From the NCBI GenBank assembly GCA_019745575.1, contig JAIETA010000061.1:1-39403 (forward strand): 39,403 nt of DNA, given 5' to 3'. This document shows positions 8,328 to 16,045 of this stretch, piece by piece (the stretch's first letter is position 1; each line of letters starts with the position of its first letter). Source of the stretch: Reyranella sp. GTDB lineage: Bacteria > Pseudomonadota > Alphaproteobacteria > Reyranellales > Reyranellaceae. Under the pieces are notes generated by a model, which searched no databases, was not told where the DNA came from, and saw only the letters and a program-made list of their open reading frames with translations. Position numbers and translations under genes: made by a program.

Positions 8328-8449
8328 CGATGGACATTCGGCCCTCGTGCGGGCCGCGACATCTCGTTGCTTTTTGTGCCGCCGCCGCCTAAGTCCAAGC
8401 CGGCAATGCCGCCCTGGAGGCGGCGACCTCGACAGGAAAGTTCACGCCT
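8328..8449. other. Intergenic region with two small hairpins
   Basis: A 122-bp gap. CGGCCC (8339-8344) and GGGCCG (8351-8356) form a 6-bp stem just after the NYN stop, with TTTTT only 13 nt later, so at best a weak terminator. GCCGCC/GGCGGC (8408-8424) forms another 6-bp stem in the desaturase leader. Confidence 0.3.
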
Positions 8450-9478
8450 TTGAAAAACAGCCAGGAGCCCGCAGGCTCGGTCGCGACCGATGCCCGCGCG
8501 TGGGCCCAGGTTCTTGCGCGCTACCGGCAACCCAGTACCGGCCGCAGCATTGTCGAGATCGCCATCACGGTCGTGCCGCTTGCCGCCCTCTGGACCCTCG
8601 CTTGGGCGACGCTCGACATCGGCTACTGGCTCGCCCTGCCGCTCGCCATCGCAGCCGCCGGCTTCCTGGTGCGGCTGTTCGCGATCCAGCACGACTGCAG
8701 CCATGGCGCCTTCTTTCGTCATCGTCTGGCCAACGACTGGATCGGACGCCTCGTCAGCGTCGCCACGCTCACGCCGCACGACGTCTGGCGGCGTACCCAC
8801 GCCACGCACCACGCCTCGACCGGCAACCTCGACCGCCGCGGGCTGGGCGACGTCGACACGCTCACCGTCGAGGAGTATCGCGCGCGTGGGTTCTGGGGCC
8901 GGCTGCGCTATCGACTCTACCGGCACCCCCTGGTCATGTTCGGCCTGGCACCGGCCTATCTGTTCATCCTGCAGCACCGCCTGCCGGTCGGGCTGATGCG
9001 CGACGGCTGGCGGCCATGGATCAGCACGATGGCGACCAATGCGGCGATCGCGGCAATCGCCGCCCTGCTGATCTGGCTGGTCGGCATCAAGGCGTTCCTG
9101 CTGATTCACCTGCCGATCCTGTTGTTGTCGGCTTCGGTGGGTGTCTGGCTCTTCTACGTCCAGCACCAGTTCGAGGACACCGTCTGGGCAAGCGACGGCG
9201 ACTGGGACCTGCACGACGCCGCCCTGCACGGCAGCTCGCACTACGACCTGCCGGCGTTCCTGCGCTGGTTCACCTGCAATATCGGCGTGCACCATGTGCA
9301 TCACCTCAGCAGCCGCATCCCCTATTACCGCCTGCCGCGCGTGCTGAAAGACCATCCGGAGCTGCGCAATGTCGGCCGGCTGACGCTGCTCCAGAGTTTT
9401 CGCTGCATTAATCTCGTGCTGTGGGACGAGACGGAACGCCGCCTGGTGTCATTTCGAGAGGCGCGGGCTTCTGCCTGA
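8450..9478 (+). CDS. Membrane fatty acid desaturase (delta-12-like)
   Basis: A 342-residue integral membrane di-iron desaturase. The three histidine boxes are HDCSH (81-85), HATHH (117-121) and HHVHH (281-285), with H239 in FYVQHQFED as a further conserved ligand-region histidine. Hydrophobic spans lie at about 36-75 and 195-237. The sequence around the last box (NIGVHHVHHLSSRIPYYRLP, 277-296) resembles bacterial omega-6/delta-12-type enzymes, which introduce a double bond into membrane-lipid acyl chains using electrons from ferredoxin. The start is the TTG at 8450, with AGGAAAG about 9 nt upstream; no ATG fits. It stands alone, convergent with the secreted hydrolase gene 32 bp away. Confidence 0.92.
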   Translation: MKNSQEPAGSVATDARAWAQVLARYRQPSTGRSIVEIAITVVPLAALWTLAWATLDIGYWLALPLAIAAAGFLVRLFAIQHDCSHGAFFRHRLANDWIGRLVSVATLTPHDVWRRTHATHHASTGNLDRRGLGDVDTLTVEEYRARGFWGRLRYRLYRHPLVMFGLAPAYLFILQHRLPVGLMRDGWRPWISTMATNAAIAAIAALLIWLVGIKAFLLIHLPILLLSASVGVWLFYVQHQFEDTVWASDGDWDLHDAALHGSSHYDLPAFLRWFTCNIGVHHVHHLSSRIPYYRLPRVLKDHPELRNVGRLTLLQSFRCINLVLWDETERRLVSFREARASA

Positions 9479-9510
9479 CGCACGAAGCCGACGGTAAATT
9501 TGACTGCTCT

Positions 9511-10356
9511 CTACCTGCACGTTGGCATGGCTATACCGGCCGCACGTGCGACCTGCACGACGGCGCCGATCACTGTCTGGGGCCGATCACTTTGAATGAA
9601 GTGGCCGCTTTCGTCGACGATCTCGAGGCGACCTTTCGGCGATAGCGCCGCCGTTCGCGCCTGAACCTCGCGCCACAAAGCCTCGCGTTCGCCGGTGTCC
9701 CCATGATTGGTCGCGACCAGGACAGTCAGCGGCACGGGTGGAAAAGGAGGACCTGCGAGCATGGCTGCAATACTTGGCACAACGCCCGCCTCCTCGGCCG
9801 CCTCGATCGATCCGGGCGCAGGCGGTACCGTGGAGACAAAGACGCCTGGTGGCTCGAATGGGCTCGCCGAGTCGACCAGAACGACGGCTGCGACAAGCGT
9901 CGGATGTTTACGGGCGAACGACTGAACATAGAGCCCTCCAAGCGAATGACCGACGAGGATGTAGGGCGGCGGCGCGTCGATCGTCGCCAGCAAGCTCATC
10001 AGCCGATCGCTCACTTCACTCGCAAGCACGGCACCGCCACCGCGCCGCGGCGAGCTACGCCCAACGCCCAAACGATCATAGACCACGGTATGTGCACAAG
10101 CGGCCAGCACCGGCGCCACCTGCTCCCAGCTATCGATGCCTTCGCCAAGGCCGGATTCGAAGATGATCCACGGTCCGGAGTCTCCGAGGATACGCAGGGC
10201 CATATCGTGGTTGCCGACACGCTTTGTCGTCACCTCCGCACCGGCGCCGCTTGCCATGAACGCGCACATGGCTGCCATCAGCATGGCGCGCAGACCGCAC
10301 GCTCGAAGTGAGGAGCGGCACAGTCGGCGGCCGTGCCGTGCGACAATGCTAGCCAT
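9511..10356 (-). CDS. Exported alpha/beta hydrolase
   Basis: A 281-residue hydrolase. The N-terminus is a likely Sec signal peptide: basic residues (RHGRRLCR), a hydrophobic core around 24-36 and a probable cut after AGA (38-40). The mature part has FESGLGEG (66-73), the nucleophile elbow GHSLGG (136-141, S138) and SGHFIQSDRP (250-259, H252); D162 in VLVDSASP is a candidate acid. It therefore probably acts in the periplasm on an ester or similar bond. ATG 10356 overlaps the stop of the upstream PPOX gene by 8 nt, suggesting translational coupling and membership of the 12542-9511 operon. An in-frame ATG at 10398 would give a longer, unneeded N-terminus. Confidence 0.83.
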   Translation of the reverse strand: MASIVARHGRRLCRSSLRACGLRAMLMAAMCAFMASGAGAEVTTKRVGNHDMALRILGDSGPWIIFESGLGEGIDSWEQVAPVLAACAHTVVYDRLGVGRSSPRRGGGAVLASEVSDRLMSLLATIDAPPPYILVGHSLGGLYVQSFARKHPTLVAAVVLVDSASPFEPPGVFVSTVPPAPGSIEAAEEAGVVPSIAAMLAGPPFPPVPLTVLVATNHGDTGEREALWREVQARTAALSPKGRLEIVDESGHFIQSDRPQTVIGAVVQVARAAGIAMPTCR

Positions 10357-10972
10357 CCTGCCAGAGGCGCGTGGTGTAGGCGCCCTCGACGCTGGCATCG
10401 ATCTGCGCCGCCACGTCGTCGCTGGCGCCGACGCGGGGTGCGATGATCTTGCCGAACGACACGCGGCCTGCCGCCGGCCATGCCTTGGGATCCCACAACT
10501 TGGCGCGCACGATCGAGCGGGCGCAGTGGAAGTAGCAATGCTCGATCCGCACGCGGGTCGCGAGCAGCGCAGGCTTGCCGAGCGACCCCAGTGACGCGAC
10601 CAGTTCCGGATCGTCGTAGATCTCGGCGGTGCCCGACACGCGCAGCGTCTCGCCGGTGGCTGGCACCAGGGCGATCATCCCGATCTTGCCCGTGGCCAGG
10701 ATGTTGCTGAGGCCGAAGGCCAGGTTGTTGCCGACGCGTTCAGGGATCAGCAGCGTCTTCGGATCCTCGACCCGAATGAAACCCGGATCGTCACCCTTGG
10801 GCGAAACCTCGATCGTGCCGTCGGCGGCGGTGGTGCCGATCAGCGCAAACGGGCACCGCGCCAGGAAGGCGATCGACTGCTCGTCGAGTGCATCCAGGAT
10901 CTTGGCGCGCGTCGTGGGACGCGGTTCAGGAAGGATGCGCCGAAGATCGGCGATCGAGGCAAGTCGTGTCAT
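10349..10972 (-). CDS. FMN-binding PPOX-type (pyridoxamine 5'-phosphate oxidase family) protein
   Basis: A 207-residue flavoprotein of the pyridoxamine-phosphate-oxidase-like split-barrel group. Recognisable blocks are FLARCPFALIGT, SPKGDDPGFIRV (59-70 region), IPERVGNNLAFGLSNIL and the C-terminal CYFHCARSIVRAKLW, as in the DR2398/MSMEG_1061-like subgroup. Such proteins bind FMN or F420 and reduce small molecules; the substrate is not known. Of two ATGs, the one at 10972 has GAGG with 8 nt spacing, while the one at 10978 is too close to it. It sits between the MarR gene (54 bp upstream) and the secreted hydrolase (8-nt overlap), so it is probably part of the flavin-monooxygenase operon. Confidence 0.85.
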   Translation of the reverse strand: MTRLASIADLRRILPEPRPTTRAKILDALDEQSIAFLARCPFALIGTTAADGTIEVSPKGDDPGFIRVEDPKTLLIPERVGNNLAFGLSNILATGKIGMIALVPATGETLRVSGTAEIYDDPELVASLGSLGKPALLATRVRIEHCYFHCARSIVRAKLWDPKAWPAAGRVSFGKIIAPRVGASDDVAAQIDASVEGAYTTRLWQDG

Positions 10973-11026
10973 GATCATATCCTCGCTGACCTGTCGAACA
11001 AATCATCGGCCCGCTCAAGTCCGATT

Positions 11027-11479
11027 TCAACCACGGCGCCGATGAGGACTCTTCAACGCATCCATGTTGGTGAACAGCCGCTGCAGGAATACCTTCAGCA
11101 TCTCGGCCTCGCGCGCGTCGAAGCCTTGCAGTGCCACGGTTTCGTAGCGTTCGGCGATCGGAATCAGCCGCTGTGTCAGTCGTCGCCCGGCCGGCGTCAC
11201 GTGAAGCGCAACGGCGCGTGCATCGGCTTCGTCGCGGCGCCGGGCCACCAGCCCCTTCCTTTCCATGCCGTCGACGAGTCGCGTGAGCGTCGAGACTTCA
11301 ATCGAGGTGGTCTCGGACAGATCGCCCATGCGCCGACCGTCCCGCTCGCCAAGCGCCGCCAGCACCCGCCACATCTGCAGGGTGGCGCCGAGCGGCCGTA
11401 CCTCGTCACCGAAGGCGGCGGCGATGCGGGCGCCGGCGCGATTCAGCAGGTAGGGCAGGTAGGCGTCGAGCGGACCCAT
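11027..11479 (-). CDS. MarR-family transcriptional regulator
   Basis: A 150-residue winged-helix regulator. Helices at about 1-25 and 110-145 form the dimer interface; the DNA-binding part covers about 30-100, with recognition helix EVSTLTRLVDGMERKGLV (61-78) and wing RRRDEADARAVALHVT. MarR proteins usually repress nearby genes and release DNA when bound by a phenolic or lipophilic ligand or after oxidation. The start lies 4 bp after the stop of the flavin monooxygenase gene, so the two are co-transcribed. The palindrome at 12582-12601, upstream of that operon, is the natural candidate operator for autoregulation. Confidence 0.93.
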   Translation of the reverse strand: MGPLDAYLPYLLNRAGARIAAAFGDEVRPLGATLQMWRVLAALGERDGRRMGDLSETTSIEVSTLTRLVDGMERKGLVARRRDEADARAVALHVTPAGRRLTQRLIPIAERYETVALQGFDAREAEMLKVFLQRLFTNMDALKSPHRRRG

Positions 11480-11483
11480 CGCG

Positions 11484-12542
11484 TCAGGCCGCGAAATGCG
11501 GCGCGACTTCGCGCATGAAGCGCTCCATCTGCTCCTTCACCAGGGCGTGCGGCTTCTGGCCGTAGTTGAAGTAGAGGATGACCTCGGCGATGCCGGCAGC
11601 CTCGACCTGCTTCAGCGTGTCGACGATGTGCTGCGGGCTGCCGCACAGGATCGACTTGTCCGTCAGCTTTTCCGGCCGCATGTCGCGCAGGATGTTCACG
11701 ATGTCGACGAAGTACTTGTAGGTCGGCGGCACCTTCTCGCCCGACGACGACGGGAAGGCGGCGATCAGCGCATCCTGGAAGTAGCGCACCAGCGCTTGCT
11801 TGCCGTAGTGCTCCTCCTCCGGCGTCGAGGCGATGTGCACGAAATAGGAGCACATGGCGCGCCGCATCGGCCGCTTGTATGTCACCTCGCAGGTCTCACG
11901 GTAGACGCGCACCGCGTCGGCGAGCGAGCCGTAGACCATGGCGGCGGCGAACGGTGCGTAGATGACGTTCCAGTCGTTCCTGGCCGCGAGCTCCATCGAC
12001 GGCCGCGAGAAGCAGGCGACGTAGGGCCGGAGCGGCTTCTGGGCCGGCCGCGGCCTGATCTCGACGTCCTTGAATTCGTAGAACCTGCCCTTGTGCGACC
12101 ACTTGCCGGGCTCGGTCCACGCCCGCCACACGATCTCCAAACCCTCGGCGAACAGCTCGGCCGAGTCGTCGAACGACGCCTGGAAAGGCTCGTACTCCTT
12201 GCGGTCGTAGCCGCGGCCGGCGGCGAAGTCGACGCGGCCGCCCGACAGCAGGTCGAGCGTCGCCCACTCCTCGGCGACATGCAGCGGATGATGGACCGGC
12301 AGCAGGGTGACGGCGGGTGCCAACCGGAGCTTCGTCGTGGCGCCGGCCAGTTGTGCCAGCATGGCGAGCGGCGAGGCGTTGACGCCCAGCAAGTTGAAAT
12401 GATGCTCGCCGATCCAGGCCGAGTTCAGCCCGACCTTCTCCGCCCACAGCGCCTCGGCGAAGATGTCCTTTAGAAAGTCCTCGGGCTGGCGGGTGTTGCC
12501 GGGATAGCGGTTGTCGCTCAGCGTGAAGTAGCCGAAGTCCAT
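11484..12542 (-). CDS. LLM-class flavin-dependent oxidoreductase (bacterial luciferase-like)
   Basis: A 352-residue TIM-barrel monooxygenase of the luciferase-like family, using reduced FMN and O2 to oxidise an organic substrate. Family blocks include WAEKVGLNSAWIGEHHF, RLAPAVTLLPVHHPLHVAEE, LDLLSGGRVDFAAGRGYDRKE and the C-terminal GSPQHIVDTLKQVEAAGIAE. The ATG at 12542 follows GGGAGGTG with 6 nt spacing; an upstream in-frame ATG at 12581 overlaps the palindrome described below. It is first of four minus-strand genes with MarR, PPOX flavoprotein and secreted hydrolase. The combination suggests inducible breakdown or detoxification of a lipophilic compound (inference). Confidence 0.92.
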   Translation of the reverse strand: MDFGYFTLSDNRYPGNTRQPEDFLKDIFAEALWAEKVGLNSAWIGEHHFNLLGVNASPLAMLAQLAGATTKLRLAPAVTLLPVHHPLHVAEEWATLDLLSGGRVDFAAGRGYDRKEYEPFQASFDDSAELFAEGLEIVWRAWTEPGKWSHKGRFYEFKDVEIRPRPAQKPLRPYVACFSRPSMELAARNDWNVIYAPFAAAMVYGSLADAVRVYRETCEVTYKRPMRRAMCSYFVHIASTPEEEHYGKQALVRYFQDALIAAFPSSSGEKVPPTYKYFVDIVNILRDMRPEKLTDKSILCGSPQHIVDTLKQVEAAGIAEVILYFNYGQKPHALVKEQMERFMREVAPHFAA

Positions 12543-12581
12543 GATGCACCTCCCGTGGACTTCAGCTTCGCTCCATCTCAA

Positions 12582-12601
12582 TTATTTGTAAATGCAAATA
12601 A
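12582..12601. promoter_or_regulatory. Candidate MarR operator: 20-bp palindrome
   Basis: TTATTTG (12582-12588), spacer TAAATG, CAAATAA (12595-12601): perfect 7-bp arms, A+T-rich in a G+C-rich genome. Size and symmetry fit MarR-family operators. It lies 40 bp upstream of the flavin monooxygenase start, whose operon encodes a MarR protein as second gene. On the minus strand AATAAT inside the element could serve as a -10 with TTCGTC 17 nt upstream, so bound regulator would block RNA polymerase. The promoter hexamers are a guess; the palindrome is seen directly. Confidence 0.65.
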
Positions 12602-12619
12602 CTGACGAAGAATCCGGTC

Positions 12620-13360
12620 CTAAACCAGGTTCTTTTCGGCGAACTCCCAGTTGATCAGCCTGTCGAGCACGGCGTCGACGTAGTCGGCGCGGCGGTTCTG
12701 GTAGTCGAGGTAGTAGGCATGCTCCCACACGTCGATCGTGAGCAGGGGCGTGCGGCCGCTCACCGTGGCCGGCGTCTCGGCATTGGGCGTGCGCACGCAG
12801 GCGAGCTTGCCGTTCTCGACGATCAGCCAGCCCCAGCCCGACGCGAACTGGCCGACAGCCATCGCCTTCAAGGCTTCGCGGAACTTGTCGTAGCCGCCGA
12901 AATCGGCATCGATACGGGCGGCGATCCGGCTGCCGGCCGGCGGCTTGCCGCCGCCGCCCGGCTTCAGGCTGTCCCAGTAGAAAGTATGGTTCCAGGTCTG
13001 GGCGGCGGCATTGAACAGCGCCGCCCGCTCGGGCTTGCCCGCCGTCGCCTTCATGAGGTCGAGCAGCGACAGGCCGGCAAGGTCCTTGGCCGGGCCCGCC
13101 AGGGCGGCATTCATGGCGTCGAGATAGCCCTTGTGATGCTTGCCGTAGTGGAAGCCGATCGTGGTGCTGGAAATGACCGGCGCCAGCGCGTTGTCGGCGT
13201 AGGGCAGCGGCGGCAGCACGAACGGCGCCTGGGCGCGTGCCATGCGCGGCGCGGCGATGCCGCCCACGGCGGCGAGGCCGGCGACCGACACGGCTGTCCG
13301 AATGACGACGCGGCGTCCGACTCGCCGGGGTTCAGCGGGTCGCTCGAAATGTTCGTTCAT
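12620..13360 (-). CDS. Fe/Mn-family superoxide dismutase with Tat-like signal peptide
   Basis: A 246-residue superoxide dismutase converting superoxide to O2 and H2O2. Metal ligands are H71 (FHYGKHH), H125 (WNHTFYW), D210 and H214 (DVWEHAYYLDY). Q121 just before WNHTFYW, and the lack of a Gln in the NAETP region, resemble the iron type, although metal use may be flexible. Residues 1-45 precede the usual start of the fold: GRRVVIRT at 15-22 is a twin-arginine-like motif, followed by a hydrophobic stretch and ARAQA (41-45), a plausible cut site. So the enzyme is probably exported to the periplasm already folded with metal. A strong AGGAGG precedes ATG 13360. Confidence 0.9.
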   Translation of the reverse strand: MNEHFERPAEPRRVGRRVVIRTAVSVAGLAAVGGIAAPRMARAQAPFVLPPLPYADNALAPVISSTTIGFHYGKHHKGYLDAMNAALAGPAKDLAGLSLLDLMKATAGKPERAALFNAAAQTWNHTFYWDSLKPGGGGKPPAGSRIAARIDADFGGYDKFREALKAMAVGQFASGWGWLIVENGKLACVRTPNAETPATVSGRTPLLTIDVWEHAYYLDYQNRRADYVDAVLDRLINWEFAEKNLV

Positions 13361-13428
13361 GCAGACCTCCTTCGTTGACAATCCGACCTCATTGATCTGG
13401 CGCGAAGATGTCGGAAGGGTGGCGGCCG

Positions 13429-14331
13429 CTATGGTCCGCCGGGACGGAGTTCGGCGAGCGGCATCAGCCAGTCGCGGAAGGCCTTTATCTTGCGCCGCCG
13501 GATCGCCTCCGGCGGATAGACCAGATAATAGGCGAGTTCGGTCGCCATCTTGAAGTCGAACGGCACGACCAGACGGCCGGCCTTGAGGTCGGGCGCGACG
13601 AGGGGATGACGGCCGAGCGCCACGCCCAGCCCGTCCATCGCGGCCTGATAGGCGGCCACGGGAAAGTCGAACGACACGCCGCGCGAGGAATCGATGCCCT
13701 TGACCCCGGCCGCCGTCAGCCAGACCTGCCAGTCGTCGGGGAAGTTGCCGATATGGAGCAGAGTGAACCGTTTTAGGTCGGACGGCTTCCTGAGCGGGTT
13801 CGGACCTTTCATCAGCGAGGGCGCACAGACCGGCATGACGTCCTCGCTGACCAGCCGTTCGGCCGTGAGCCCGGGCCACTGGCCGCGGCCGTAGCGGATG
13901 CCGATGTCGACATCCTCGCGGCCGAAGTCGATCAGCCCAGTGCCCGTGCTGATGCGCACGTCGATCTCGGGGTTGGCGCGCTGGAAGCCGCCCAGCCGCG
14001 GCACCAGCCACTTCATGGCGAACGACGCCGTGGTCGTGACGGTGAGATGGCCGCCGCGGTCCTTCTGCAGGAGCTTCTCGGTCGCCTCGTTCAGCTGGTC
14101 GAACGCGCCGCGCACCGCCGGCAGATAGGCCTGGCCCGCCTCCGAGAGCAGCAGCGAGCGGTTGCGCCGCACGAACAGCTTTAATCCGAGGCGCTGCTCC
14201 AGACCGCGTACCTGATGGCTGATCGCGGCTTGGGTCACGCTCAGCTCCTCGGCTGCATCGGTAAAACTCATATGTCTCGCGGCGGCTTCGAAGGCGCGCA
14301 GGCCGTTAAGCGGCGGCAGGGTTCGTTTCAT
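13429..14331 (-). CDS. LysR-family regulator, GcvA-like (copy 1)
   Basis: A 300-residue LysR-type regulator. The winged HTH is at 9-66 (LNGLRAFEAAARHMSFTDAA, SVTQAAISHQVRGLEQRLG, LFVRR), followed by a periplasmic-binding-protein-like effector domain from about 95 (TVTTTASFAMKWLVPRLGGF). The ATG at 14331 has GAGGAA 6 nt upstream; longer in-frame starts reach 14475 but would cross the divergent gene. It is transcribed away from a DUF1127 gene (117 bp between starts), the classical LysR arrangement. A closely similar LysR/DUF1127 pair occurs at 23408-24719. It also precedes the dismutase gene (68 bp downstream), which might be co-transcribed. Confidence 0.92.
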   Translation of the reverse strand: MKRTLPPLNGLRAFEAAARHMSFTDAAEELSVTQAAISHQVRGLEQRLGLKLFVRRNRSLLLSEAGQAYLPAVRGAFDQLNEATEKLLQKDRGGHLTVTTTASFAMKWLVPRLGGFQRANPEIDVRISTGTGLIDFGREDVDIGIRYGRGQWPGLTAERLVSEDVMPVCAPSLMKGPNPLRKPSDLKRFTLLHIGNFPDDWQVWLTAAGVKGIDSSRGVSFDFPVAAYQAAMDGLGVALGRHPLVAPDLKAGRLVVPFDFKMATELAYYLVYPPEAIRRRKIKAFRDWLMPLAELRPGGP

Positions 14332-14448
14332 AGCCAATTCCTCACATGAGTTATTTTTATCAAAACAGGACAAAGGGTCGTTTGTAAAGGGGCCGGCCGG
14401 AGGGCAAATCACCTTCACACAAGGCGCAACCGTCCTCAGGAGAGTTCG

Positions 14449-14655
14449 ATGGCCAACATCTCGATCCACCACCACGCATCCGAGCTGCCGCTGCAGGGCA
14501 CTTTCACGGCCTACCGCGAGCTATTCGCGCTGTGGCGGCGGCGCGCCGAAGCGCGCCGCGAACTGGCGACGCTCGATTTGCGCACCATCCGCGACCTCGG
14601 CCTCGACCTGGGCCAGATCCGCTTCGAAGCCAACAAGCCCTTCTGGCGCACCTGA
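14449..14655 (+). CDS. DUF1127 small protein (copy 1)
   Basis: A 68-residue protein whose C-terminal half is the Arg-rich DUF1127 domain: RRELATLDLRTIRDLGLDLG (37-56), ending in ANKPFWRT. In Agrobacterium and Rhodobacter, DUF1127 proteins are linked to phosphate and nutrient physiology and to RNA binding and turnover. AGGAGA lies 6 nt before ATG 14449. It is divergent from the LysR gene, its probable regulator, and ends at a strong terminator, so it is a single-gene transcript. Copy 2 at 24480-24719 has the same domain and context. Confidence 0.88.
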   Translation: MANISIHHHASELPLQGTFTAYRELFALWRRRAEARRELATLDLRTIRDLGLDLGQIRFEANKPFWRT

Positions 14656-14715
14656 TCTCCTCCTCCGGAGCGGGCCCGTTCCCTACCCTGCGCGGACCCA
14701 TTTCCTCCGGACCCT

Positions 14716-14759
14716 GCCGGCGGTCGACCCTCAGCCTCCCTGTCGACCGCCGGCTTTTT
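14716..14759 (+). terminator. Rho-independent terminator after DUF1127 copy 1
   Basis: Perfect 13-bp inverted repeat GCCGGCGGTCGAC (14716-14728) and its complement (14742-14754), 13-nt loop, followed directly by TTTTT (14755-14759). It lies 60 bp after the DUF1127 stop and before the TPR gene start. Confidence 0.88.
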
Positions 14760-14795
14760 CTTTGCCCGCGGGACCGGCTCTGCTAGAGCCCGCGC

Positions 14796-16019
14796 GTGGC
14801 GCTTTCCGACCAACAGATCGAGCAACTCGGCCACGACGCCCTGCAGCGCGCGGCGGCCGGCGACTTCGCCGGCGCGGAGCCACTGCTGGCGCGCGTGGTC
14901 AAGGCGCGTCCCAACTCCGGGCAGATGCTTCATCTGCTGGGCCAGGTCCGTCTCAAGCTCGGACACTTCGCCGACGCGCTCGAACCGTTGCAGCGCGCCG
15001 CGTCCTTCCTGCCGCGGGACGCCGCGGCGCAGGTCAACCTTGCAGGGTGCCTCGGCAGGCTGGGCCACCACGACCGCGCGCTCGACGCGCTGGAGCGCGC
15101 GGCCCGGCTGAGGCCCGACGACGCGGCCATCGCCTACAACAGGGGCCGCACCCTGGAGGCGCTCGGCCGGGCCGACTCAGCCGAGCAGGCTTATAGCGAC
15201 GCGCTGGCACACGACCACCGGCTGCTGCCGGCGCTGAAGGCGCGCGCCGGGCTTCTGGCGGCGAGCGGCGACTGGGCGGGCGCCGTGGCCGACCTCGACA
15301 TGGCGCTGACCAGCCGGCCGGACGACGCCGCGCTGCGCCTGCGACGCGCCGAGCTGCTGCTGGCGCAAGGCGACTGGTGGCGCGGCCTGGCCGATCACGA
15401 GGCCCGGCTGGAACTGCCCGACGCCGGCCGCTGGACGCCGCCGCTGCCGCGCTGGCAGGGCGAGCCGCTGCCCGCCGAGCGCCTGCTGCTCTATCCCGAA
15501 CAGGCCGACATCGAAGGCGACGCGGCGCGGCGCGACACGCTGATGCTGGCGCGCGGCGTCGCGGCCGTGGTGCAGTGCGCTGCGTCGCTCGCCGACTGGC
15601 TGGCCGGCCCGACGCTCCGGCGCGACGCGCCGCTGGACGGCTTCGCCGCAGCAGCACCCCTGCGCAGCCTGCCGCATCTTCTCGGCTGGACGCTCGAGAC
15701 GCTGCCGCCGCCTGCTGCGTTGCGCCAACGAGCCGCGCCGACATCGCGCGTCGGCTGGTTCCGCGCGGCCACGCCGCCGGATGGCCTGGAGGTCGAGCGC
15801 GACCCGGGCGGGATCGCCGCCTGCCGCCTCGTGGTCGGCGACGACGCCTGGCCCGCCCACGCCGCGGCGACGCTGGGCGTGCCGACGCTGATCGTGCTGC
15901 CGGCCGGCACGGACTGGCTGTGGGGCCCGCGTACGGGCGCCTCGCCCTGGTACCCCGATCTAGAACTGCTGCGCGAGAACGAGACCGACAGGCTGGCGGC
16001 GCGGCTCGCCGGGTGCTGA
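14796..16019 (+). CDS. TPR protein with shortened glycosyltransferase-like C-terminus
   Basis: A 407-residue protein. Residues 1-200 hold about five tetratricopeptide repeats (for example 43-76, 77-110 and 111-144), a protein-binding scaffold. Residues 205-407 resemble the C-terminal part of TPR proteins that carry an O-GlcNAc-transferase-like domain: RWQGEPLPAERLLLYPEQ (about 219-236), VVGDDAWPAHAAATLGVPTL and SPWYPDLELLREN. The region between these blocks, where nucleotide-sugar-binding motifs normally lie, is much shorter than usual, so transferase activity is doubtful. The GTG at 14796 is the best start; ribosome site weak. It precedes leuC by 26 bp and may be co-transcribed. Confidence 0.8.
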   Translation: MALSDQQIEQLGHDALQRAAAGDFAGAEPLLARVVKARPNSGQMLHLLGQVRLKLGHFADALEPLQRAASFLPRDAAAQVNLAGCLGRLGHHDRALDALERAARLRPDDAAIAYNRGRTLEALGRADSAEQAYSDALAHDHRLLPALKARAGLLAASGDWAGAVADLDMALTSRPDDAALRLRRAELLLAQGDWWRGLADHEARLELPDAGRWTPPLPRWQGEPLPAERLLLYPEQADIEGDAARRDTLMLARGVAAVVQCAASLADWLAGPTLRRDAPLDGFAAAAPLRSLPHLLGWTLETLPPPAALRQRAAPTSRVGWFRAATPPDGLEVERDPGGIAACRLVVGDDAWPAHAAATLGVPTLIVLPAGTDWLWGPRTGASPWYPDLELLRENETDRLAARLAGC

Positions 16020-16045
16020 TATCCGCCGCTCCGGAGGAGCGCACG

